A program made the translations under genes and the position numbers. The notes beneath the pieces are model-generated. The model was not told the DNA's origin. It did no database searches and saw only the letters and a program-made list of their open reading frames with translations. DNA of 5,279 bases from Frankiaceae bacterium (GTDB lineage Bacteria > Actinomycetota > Actinomycetes > Frankiales > Frankiaceae), in the NCBI GenBank assembly GCA_030840885.1, contig JAVEDQ010000009.1, positions 1 through 5,279 of the forward strand, read 5' to 3'. The number at the start of each line of letters is the position of its first letter. Positions within the stretch are counted from its first letter, which is position 1. Of the stretch, positions 1-4,949 are shown piece after piece.

Positions 1-1083
1 TCCGACGCCTCCGCCGACGAGCTGAAGAAGGCCTACCGCAAGCTCGCGCGCGAGCTGCACCCGGACGTGAACCCCGGCTCCGAGGAGCGGTTCAAGGAGG
101 TCACGCGCGCCTACGAGGTGCTCTCCGACCCCGAGAAGCGCCAGATCGTCGACCTCGGCGGCGACCCGCTCGCGCCCGCCGGCGGCGGGAACGGCGGCAG
201 CCCCTTCGGGCCCGGCTTCGGCGGCATCGGCGACATCATGGACGCCTTCTTCGGCGGCGGGTCCACCACCCGTGGGCCGCGGTCGCGGACGCGGCCCGGT
301 GCCGATGCGCTGGTCCGGCTGGATCTCGACCTCGGGGAGACCGCCTTCGGGGTGACCCGCGAGCTGCCGGTCGACACCGCCGTGGTCTGCGGGACCTGCG
401 ACGGCGAGGGTTCCGCCCCCGGCACGCACCCCGAGACCTGCTCGACCTGCAAGGGCCGCGGGGAGATCCAGCAGGTCACCCGCAGCTTCCTCGGCCAGGT
501 GATGACGTCACGGCCGTGCACCCGCTGCGGCGGGACCGGCACCGTCATCCCGTCGCCGTGCCGCGAGTGCTCCGGCGAGGGGCGCGTGCGCGGTCGCCGC
601 ACGTTGACCGTCAAGATCCCGGCCGGGGTCGAGGACGGGATGCGCATCCGCCTCTCCGGTGAAGGCGAGGTCGGCCCCGGCGGCGGCCCGGCCGGCGACC
701 TCTACATCGAGGTCCGCGAGCGTGAGCACCCCGTCTTCACCCGCGAGGGCGACGACCTGCACGCCGAGCTGCACGTGCCGATGACGGCGGCAGCGCTCGG
801 CACCACCGTCGCGTTCGACACCCTCGACGGCGAGGAGGAGATCGCGATCCGCGCCGGCACCCAGCCGGGTTCGGTGATCCCGCTGATCGCCCGCGGTGTG
901 CCGCACCTGCGCCGTACCGGCCGCGGTGACCTGCACCTGCACGTCGTCGTCGAGGTACCCACCCGGCTCGACGGGGAGCAGGAGCGGCTGCTGCGCGAGC
1001 TCGCCGGGCTGCGCGGGGAGCAGATCGGCGACGGCGGCAACGGCGGCCTGCTGCACCGCCTCCGCGGGGCGTGGGGACGCTAA
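1..1083 (+). CDS. dnaJ: Type I DnaJ (Hsp40) co-chaperone, 5' partial
   Basis: DnaJ stimulates the ATPase of DnaK and delivers unfolded clients to it in the cytoplasm. The reading frame is open from base 1, so the true start lies upstream; judging from the family, about 11-12 codons are missing. In visible numbering, the J domain covers residues 1 to about 47, with the catalytic HPD at 20-22 (bases 58-66). A Gly/Phe-rich region follows at about 50-95 and contains DIMDAFFG. Four CxxCxGxG zinc motifs start at C130, C147, C173 and C187, which makes this type I. The two C-terminal client-binding domains run to the TAA at 1081-1083. The GTG at 67 is inside the J domain, just after HPD, and is not the start. 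Actinobacteria usually carry two DnaJs; the one next to rsmE and phoH is the hrcA-linked copy (dnaJ2), so hrcA is expected just upstream. All key residues are intact. Confidence 0.97.
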   Translation, partial: SDASADELKKAYRKLARELHPDVNPGSEERFKEVTRAYEVLSDPEKRQIVDLGGDPLAPAGGGNGGSPFGPGFGGIGDIMDAFFGGGSTTRGPRSRTRPGADALVRLDLDLGETAFGVTRELPVDTAVVCGTCDGEGSAPGTHPETCSTCKGRGEIQQVTRSFLGQVMTSRPCTRCGGTGTVIPSPCRECSGEGRVRGRRTLTVKIPAGVEDGMRIRLSGEGEVGPGGGPAGDLYIEVREREHPVFTREGDDLHAELHVPMTAAALGTTVAFDTLDGEEEIAIRAGTQPGSVIPLIARGVPHLRRTGRGDLHLHVVVEVPTRLDGEQERLLRELAGLRGEQIGDGGNGGLLHRLRGAWGR

Positions 1084-1111
1084 TCCTGGTTGATCGGAGC
1101 GAGGCACAGCC

Positions 1112-1840
1112 GTGACCGCCCCGGTCTTCCGGCTGGACCCGCTGCCGCCCGGCGACGTCGTCGTCCTGGGCGGGGACGAGGGTCGCCACGCGGCCGCCGT
1201 CCGTCGGCTGCGGGTCGGTGAGCACGTCGACCTGACCGACGGTCGAGGCACCGTCGCCGAGGGTGTCGTCGAGGCCGTCGAACGGGCCAGCCTGCACGTC
1301 CGGGTGCGCGAACGTCGCGTCGTCCCGCCCCCGTCCCCACGGCTGGTCGTCGCCCAGGCGCTGGTCAAGGGCGACCGCTCCGAGCTGGCCGTCGAGCTGC
1401 TCACCGAGCTCGGTGTCGACGAGATCCTGCCGTGGGAGGCCGAACGCTGCGTCGCCCGATGGGCCGGCGAGAAGACGGCCCGGCGCTGGACGGCGACGGC
1501 GGAGGCGGCGGCCAAGCAGGCGCGACGTCCGCACTGGCCGGTCGTGGGCGACGTCGTCGACCGCGCGGCCCTGGCGAGCCGGCTGGCGGGCGCCGAGCTC
1601 GCCGTCGTGCTGCACGAGCAGGCAGGAACGCCGCTCACGGGGGCCGCGGTGCCGTCGGGGCCGGACGCGGGAGAGATCGTCGTCGTGGTCGGCCCCGAAG
1701 GTGGGATCAGCGACGCCGAACTGAGCGCGTTCGCCGAGGCCGGAGCCGGGACCTACCTGCTCGGGCCCTCGGTGCTGCGCGCCAGCACCGCGGGTGCTGC
1801 GGCCGCAGCGGTGCTGCTCGCGGCGTCCGGCCGGTGGTGA
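1112..1840 (+). CDS. rsmE: 16S rRNA (uracil(1498)-N3)-methyltransferase RsmE
   Basis: RsmE uses S-adenosylmethionine to methylate N3 of U1498 in 16S rRNA, in the decoding region of the 30S subunit. The 242 residues fit the family length. An N-terminal PUA-like RNA-binding domain (about 1-75) contains GRHAAAVRRLRVGE and a DGRG turn. The SPOUT methyltransferase domain follows, with ALVKGDRSELAVELLTELGV, the ERCVARW segment and EAAAKQARRP. The knotted SAM site is formed by VVVVGPEGG (GPEGG at 194-198) and LLGPSVLRASTAG (216-228); LRxSTAG is the form usual in actinobacteria. The GTG start at 1112 is chosen because a purine-rich ribosome site (GGAGCGAGG, 1096-1104) precedes it by 7 bases and the domain begins directly after. 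Only 28 bases separate it from dnaJ, so the two are probably one transcript. A perfect hairpin overlaps its TGA stop. Confidence 0.95.
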   Translation: MTAPVFRLDPLPPGDVVVLGGDEGRHAAAVRRLRVGEHVDLTDGRGTVAEGVVEAVERASLHVRVRERRVVPPPSPRLVVAQALVKGDRSELAVELLTELGVDEILPWEAERCVARWAGEKTARRWTATAEAAAKQARRPHWPVVGDVVDRAALASRLAGAELAVVLHEQAGTPLTGAAVPSGPDAGEIVVVVGPEGGISDAELSAFAEAGAGTYLLGPSVLRASTAGAAAAAVLLAASGRW

Positions 1841-1857
1841 GGTGCAGCCCGCACCTC
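1839..1857 (+). terminator. Hairpin overlapping the rsmE stop, possible weak terminator
   Basis: GAGGTGC (1839-1845) and GCACCTC (1851-1857) form a perfect 7-bp stem around the loop AGCCC. The first two bases of the stem are the last two of the rsmE TGA. There is no T-run after it, so this is not a canonical intrinsic terminator, although actinobacterial terminators often lack one. The 3' arm also belongs to a longer pairing with the phoH ribosome-binding region (1907-1918), so the hairpin may instead be one state of a switch. Its existence is read directly from the sequence; a terminator role is inferred. Confidence 0.4.
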
Positions 1858-1872
1858 TCCGACCGCTCTCGG

Positions 1873-1878
1873 TAGGAT
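1873..1878 (+). promoter_or_regulatory. phoH: Possible -10 element for phoH
   Basis: TAGGAT fits the TAnnnT -10 consensus of the main actinobacterial sigma factor and stands in the 96-base gap before phoH. Transcription would begin near 1885, giving a leader of about 50 bases. No TTGAC-like -35 is visible 17-19 bases upstream. The hexamer also lies in a small dyad (TAGGA 1873-1877, TCCTA 1884-1888). The call is tentative. Confidence 0.35.
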
Positions 1879-1909
1879 GAGAGTCCTAGCGCAGCACTCA
1901 AGTGAGGGA

Positions 1910-1915
1910 GAGGTG
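1910..1915 (+). promoter_or_regulatory. phoH: phoH Shine-Dalgarno, far from its ATG
   Basis: GAGGTG is the best match to the 16S rRNA 3' end in the phoH leader, but 21 bases separate it from the ATG at 1937, too many for normal initiation. A 6-bp hairpin (GCGGCC 1918-1923, GTA loop, GGCCGC 1927-1932) lies between them. If it folds, only about 6 unpaired bases remain, a normal spacing. A GTG at 1913 is in frame with phoH but meets TAG at 1925, so it cannot serve as the start. Confidence 0.5.
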
Positions 1916-1936
1916 CGGCGGCCGTAGGCCGCTCTC

Positions 1937-2947
1937 ATGCCCGATAGCCCCCGGTCCGGTCCACGGACAATCACCAAGGTCGTCGTCCCCGGCGCCCGCG
2001 ACATGGTGAGCCTGCTCGGCCACCGCGACGAGCTGCTCCGGGTGATCGAGAAAGCGTTCTCCTCCGACATCCACGTCCGGGGCAACGAGATCACCATCTC
2101 CGGCCCCGCCGAGGAGAACGAGCTGGCCAGCCGGCTGTTCGAGGAGCTGCTCGCCCTGCTCGAGCGCGGCGACACCCTCGACACCTCCAAGGTCGAGCGC
2201 AGCCTGGCCATGCTCCGGACCGATTCCGCCGAGCGGCCCGCCGACGTGCTGACGCTGAACGTCCTGTCGAACCGTGGCCGCAGCATCCGCCCGAAGACGC
2301 TGAACCAGAAGCGCTACGTCGACGCCATCGACACCCACACCATCGTGTTCGGCATCGGCCCGGCCGGGACCGGCAAGACCTACCTGGCCATGGCGAAGGC
2401 CGTCCAGGCGTTGCAGGCCAAGCGGGTCAACCGCATCATCCTGACCCGTCCCGCGGTCGAGGCGGGGGAGCGGCTGGGCTTCCTGCCGGGCACGCTGTTC
2501 GACAAGATCGACCCGTACCTGCGCCCGCTCTACGACGCACTGCACGACATGATCGACCCTGAGTCGATCCCGCGGCTGATGCAGGCGGGCACCATCGAGG
2601 TCGCTCCGCTCGCCTACATGCGTGGGCGCACGCTCAACGACGCGTTCATCATCCTCGACGAGGCGCAGAACACCTCCGCCGAGCAGATGAAGATGTTCCT
2701 GACCCGCCTCGGCTTCGGCAGCAAGATCGTCGTGACCGGCGACGTCACGCAGGTCGACCTGCCTTCGGGCACCACCAGCGGCCTGCGCGTCGTGCGGGAC
2801 ATCCTGGACGGGGTCGAGGACGTGCACTTCTCGCAGCTGCACAGCGCCGACGTCGTGCGGCACCGGCTGGTCTCCGACATCGTCGACGCCTACGCCCGCT
2901 GGGACGAAGAGCGCGTACCTGCGCGGCCGGTCCGGGGTGGTCGCTGA
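1937..2947 (+). CDS. phoH: PhoH family ATPase (PhoH-like protein)
   Basis: PhoH proteins are cytoplasmic P-loop ATPases related to the helicase fold. They are widely linked to RNA metabolism and are often adjacent to ybeY, but the exact substrate is poorly defined. The 336 residues match the cellular family. An N-terminal segment (about 15-110) of the kind found in this family ends in IRPKTLNQKRYVDAI (117-131). Walker A is GPAGTGKT at 141-148. The RPAVEAGERLGFLPG region follows. Walker B is AFIILDEAQN (236-245, acidic D241-E242), and VTGDVTQVDLP (266-276) follows. All ATPase residues are present. ATG 1937 is preferred because TAG at 1925 closes the frame upstream; ATG 2003 is a less likely alternative that would trim 22 poorly conserved residues. 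The stop TGA overlaps the ybeY ATG (TGATG), implying translational coupling. Confidence 0.93.
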   Translation: MPDSPRSGPRTITKVVVPGARDMVSLLGHRDELLRVIEKAFSSDIHVRGNEITISGPAEENELASRLFEELLALLERGDTLDTSKVERSLAMLRTDSAERPADVLTLNVLSNRGRSIRPKTLNQKRYVDAIDTHTIVFGIGPAGTGKTYLAMAKAVQALQAKRVNRIILTRPAVEAGERLGFLPGTLFDKIDPYLRPLYDALHDMIDPESIPRLMQAGTIEVAPLAYMRGRTLNDAFIILDEAQNTSAEQMKMFLTRLGFGSKIVVTGDVTQVDLPSGTTSGLRVVRDILDGVEDVHFSQLHSADVVRHRLVSDIVDAYARWDEERVPARPVRGGR

Positions 2948-3471
2948 TGAGCGTGTACGTCGCCAACGAGTCCGGCACCGAGGTCGACGAGGTCGGGCTG
3001 GCCGCACTCGCCCGGCACGTGCTGTCCACGATGGGGATCTCGCCGCTCGCGGAGCTCTCGCTGATGCTGGTCACCGAGGACGCGATGGAGCGCCTGCACG
3101 TCCAGTACATGGGCGAGCCGGGTGCCACCGACGTCCTCGCCTTCGCGCAGGACGACCTCTCCGACGGCTCACCGGTCACCGGCACCGACGAGGTGCCCGA
3201 AGCGCTGCTCGGAGACGTCGTGCTCTGTCCCGAGTTCGCGGCGCGGCAGGCCGTGCAGCAGGGCCATCCGCTCGAGGTCGAGCTGCAGGTGCTCACCGCG
3301 CACGGCGTGCTGCACCTGCTCGGCTACGACCACGCCGACCCCGAGACCGAGCGCGAGATGTTCGGCGTGCAGGGCCAGGTGCTGGACGCCTGGCGGGCAG
3401 CTTCGGCGAATGCAGCGACGGGTTCGACGACAAGTTCGGTGGCGGGCTCGGGAGCGCCGGCGGGCGACTGA
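2947..3471 (+). CDS. ybeY: Endoribonuclease YbeY (16S rRNA maturation)
   Basis: YbeY is a zinc metalloprotein involved in 16S rRNA 3'-end maturation and 70S ribosome quality control. The zinc motif HGVLHLLGYDH is complete at 119-129 (ligands H119, H123, H129). The N-terminal part starts MSVYVANESG, typical of actinobacterial YbeY, and LLGDVVLCPEFAARQ precedes the zinc site. The usual TDVLSFP segment reads TDVLAFA (61-67), a mild departure. The catalytic domain ends near residue 148; the remaining tail is Ala/Ser/Gly/Thr-rich with no recognisable domain. ATG 2947 overlaps the phoH stop by one base and has GGGGTGG at 2934-2940, six bases upstream. The pair phoH-ybeY is a widespread functional neighbourhood. 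A hairpin-forming repeat covers the stop codon. Confidence 0.95.
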   Translation: MSVYVANESGTEVDEVGLAALARHVLSTMGISPLAELSLMLVTEDAMERLHVQYMGEPGATDVLAFAQDDLSDGSPVTGTDEVPEALLGDVVLCPEFAARQAVQQGHPLEVELQVLTAHGVLHLLGYDHADPETEREMFGVQGQVLDAWRAASANAATGSTTSSVAGSGAPAGD

Positions 3472-3490
3472 CGTCTGATGACCGCCCGCC
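3459..3490 (+). other. Hairpin spanning the ybeY stop codon
   Basis: GGCGGGCG (3459-3466) and CGCCCGCC (3483-3490) form a perfect 8-bp GC stem. The 16-base loop contains the ybeY TGA (3469-3471) and the ATG at 3478. The same CGCCCGCC octamer occurs again at 3497-3504 and 3512-3519, so the left arm has three equivalent partners. No T-run follows, so an intrinsic terminator is doubtful. An effect on readthrough or on translation of the next gene is inferred. Confidence 0.4.
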
Positions 3491-3519
3491 TATGATCGCC
3501 CGCCTGATGACCGCCCGCC
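3476..3519 (+). repeat. Three tandem 14-15-base repeats after ybeY
   Basis: The units are TGATGACCGCCCGCC (3476-3490), TATGATCGCCCGCC (3491-3504) and TGATGACCGCCCGCC (3505-3519). The first and third are identical; the middle one is a base shorter and has changes at its 5' side. Each carries an ATG and ends in CGCCCGCC. Slippage during replication is the likely origin. Confidence 0.85.
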
Positions 3520-3549
3520 CGATGAGTAGCTGACCTGATGAGTAGCTGA
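3478..3549 (+). other. Chain of tiny stop/start-linked ORFs before the CNNM gene
   Basis: Three minimal ORFs occupy the gap: 3478-3495 (MTARL), 3492-3533 (MIARLMTARPMSS) and 3538-3549 (MSS). The first begins six bases after the ybeY stop. The second overlaps the first as ATGA. The third begins four bases after the second stop, and the CNNM gene begins five bases after the third. None has a visible Shine-Dalgarno, nor does the CNNM gene. The layout would let a terminating ribosome reinitiate stepwise, but it could be a by-product of repeat expansion. The peptides themselves are not claimed to be functional. Confidence 0.4.
3521..3549 (+). repeat. Two tandem copies of GATGAGTAGCTGA
   Basis: The 13-base sequence GATGAGTAGCTGA occurs at 3521-3533 and 3537-3549 with a period of 16. 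Each copy reads ATG AGT AGC TGA, a complete three-codon ORF (Met-Ser-Ser-stop). The array directly follows the CGCCCGCC repeats and ends five bases before the next gene, whose own start is ATG AGC. Confidence 0.85.
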
Positions 3550-3554
3550 ACAGC

Positions 3555-4949
3555 ATGAGCGCCTACCCGTCGCTGCTGATCGGTGCCGCCCTGCTGGTCC
3601 TGGTCGCGGCGACCCTGGCGGGCATCGACAGCGCCCTGACCCGCGTCAGCCGCGTCGCGATCGAGGAGTTCGCCCGCGAGGGCAAGCCCCGTGCCGCGCA
3701 ACTGTCGACGATCGTCGCCGACGCGCCCCGCTACCTGAACCTGCTCCTCCTGCTGCGCACCGCCAGCGAGATCGGCGCAACCGGCCTCGTCGCCCTGGTG
3801 ATGGTCCGCGCCGTCGGTGAGGGGCTGGGCGCGGTCGGGCTGGCGACACTGGTGATGACGCTGGTGACCTACATCGTCATCGGCGTCGCGTTCCGCACGC
3901 TGGGGCGCCAGCACGCCGACACCGTCGCGCTGCGCTCGGCCGGAGTCGTCGCCGGACTGGCGCGGGTGTTCGGTCCGCTGCCGCGGCTGCTGATCCTGCT
4001 GGGCAACGCGATCACCCCCGGCAAGGGCTACCGCGACGGGCCGTTCGCGACGGAGGCGGAGCTGCGCGACCTCGTCGACCTGGCCGAGGAGCGGGGCCTC
4101 GTCGAGCCGGGCGAGCGCGACATGATCGCCTCGGTGTTCGAGCTCGGCGACACGTTGGCCCGCGAGGTCATGGTCCCCCGCACCGACATGGTCTGGATCG
4201 AACGCGGCAAGAACGTCGAGCAGGCCCTCGACCTCGCGCTGCGCAGCGGCTTCAGCCGCATCCCCGTGATCGGCGACGGCATCGACGACGTCGTGGGCGT
4301 GGCCTTCCTCAAGGACCTGGTGCGCCGCGACCGCTCCGGCCGGGGTGAGCGCGAGGTGCAGACCGCCATGCGCCGGCCGTTCTTCGTCCCCGAGTTCAAG
4401 CCCGCCGACGACCTGTTGCGTGAGATGCAGGCTCGGCGCGAACACCTCGGCATCGTCATCGACGAGTACGGCGGCACCGCCGGTCTGGTGACGATCGAGG
4501 ACGTCCTCGAGGAGATCGTCGGCGAGATCACCGACGAGTACGACAACGAGCGGCCGCCGGTGGAGCGGCTCGATCCCAGATCCGACGCCGCGTCCGACTC
4601 GGCCGGCGACTCCGACCCCGTACAGCTGGTCAGTGCCCGGGTGACCGCGCGGCTCCCGGTCGAGGACCTCGCCGAACTCTTCGACGTCGAACTGCCGGAG
4701 AACGACGACGTGGAGACCGTCGGCGGACTGTTGGCCAGCGAGCTCGGCCGCGTCCCGATCCCGGGCTCCACCGTCGACGTCTCCGGGCTCCGGTTGCTCG
4801 CCGAGAGCGCTGCCGGTCGCCGCAACCGGATCGGCGCCGTCGTCGTCACCCGGATCGAACCCGAGCCGTCCGGGGACCCGCGCCGAGATCGAGAAGAGCT
4901 GGCCCGCAGCTCGTCCGCACGTCAAACCGAAAGGACCTCCCGTGACTGA
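3555..4949 (+). CDS. CNNM/DUF21-CBS-CorC family membrane protein
   Basis: This 464-residue protein has the standard layout of the 'hemolysin/CorC' family. Members have been tied to magnesium or cobalt efflux, but the ion for this one is not determined; the old hemolysin label is not a reliable function. The N-terminal DUF21/CNNM membrane domain has a first hydrophobic segment at about 4-25, further segments at about 60-85 and 91-113, and RTLGRQHADTVAL after them. The cytoplasmic CBS pair begins with REVMVPRTDM (VPRTDM 207-212), includes SRIPVIGDGIDDVVGVAFLKDL, and ends with DEYGGTAGLVTIEDVLEEIVGEI (DEYGGTAG 303-310). After an acidic Ser/Asp-rich linker (about 335-353), a CorC_HlyC domain runs to about 440, followed by a charged tail. 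ATG 3555 lacks a Shine-Dalgarno but places the first membrane segment correctly. The equivalent gene sits between ybeY and era in mycobacteria. The stop overlaps the next gene. Confidence 0.9.
   Translation: MSAYPSLLIGAALLVLVAATLAGIDSALTRVSRVAIEEFAREGKPRAAQLSTIVADAPRYLNLLLLLRTASEIGATGLVALVMVRAVGEGLGAVGLATLVMTLVTYIVIGVAFRTLGRQHADTVALRSAGVVAGLARVFGPLPRLLILLGNAITPGKGYRDGPFATEAELRDLVDLAEERGLVEPGERDMIASVFELGDTLAREVMVPRTDMVWIERGKNVEQALDLALRSGFSRIPVIGDGIDDVVGVAFLKDLVRRDRSGRGEREVQTAMRRPFFVPEFKPADDLLREMQARREHLGIVIDEYGGTAGLVTIEDVLEEIVGEITDEYDNERPPVERLDPRSDAASDSAGDSDPVQLVSARVTARLPVEDLAELFDVELPENDDVETVGGLLASELGRVPIPGSTVDVSGLRLLAESAAGRRNRIGAVVVTRIEPEPSGDPRRDREELARSSSARQTERTSRD
4930..4934 (+). promoter_or_regulatory. 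Ribosome-binding site fixing the start of the last gene
   Basis: AAAGG lies seven bases before GTG 4942, inside the end of the CNNM coding region. It supports GTG 4942 as the start and hence the eight-base overlap of the two genes. Confidence 0.6.

Larger units (their letters stand above)
1849..1918 (+). promoter_or_regulatory. phoH: 12-bp dyad able to sequester the phoH ribosome site
   Basis: CCGCACCTCTCC (1849-1860) is the exact reverse complement of GGAGAGGTGCGG (1907-1918), which holds the phoH Shine-Dalgarno GAGGTG. A transcript that runs through from rsmE could therefore hide the phoH ribosome site in a 12-bp helix. The upstream arm can alternatively pair with GAGGTGC at 1839-1845, so the two structures exclude each other. 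A transcript starting near 1885 would lack the upstream arm. The complementarity is seen directly; regulation is inferred. Confidence 0.45.

Noticed and set aside
67..69. GTG at 67 as the dnaJ start.
   Set aside because: The frame continues to base 1 and encodes most of the J domain, including HPD at bases 58-66, so the real start is outside the window.
1084..1111. Promoter or regulatory element between dnaJ and rsmE.
   Set aside because: The gap is only 28 bases and holds just the rsmE ribosome-binding site; no promoter-like pair is visible.
508..1638. A 376-codon open frame on the minus strand across dnaJ and rsmE.
   Set aside because: It runs across two well-supported genes on the other strand and gives an Ala/Arg/Ser-rich translation with no motif.
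1913..1927. GTG 1913 as an upstream phoH start.
   Set aside because: It is in frame but stops at TAG 1925 after four codons, and it overlaps the Shine-Dalgarno itself.
1898..3007. A 369-codon open frame on the minus strand opposite phoH.
   Set aside because: It mirrors the whole phoH coding region, has no recognisable motif and covers the phoH leader; it is an antisense shadow.
2937..3533. A 198-codon plus-strand frame overlapping ybeY.
   Set aside because: It is an Arg/Ala-rich out-of-frame translation of ybeY. Only its last 13 codons, in the repeat gap, are discussed separately as a mini-ORF.
3476..3549. CRISPR array.
   Set aside because: The units are 13-16 bases long and directly adjoining, with no unique spacers, and no cas genes are present; they are simple tandem repeats.
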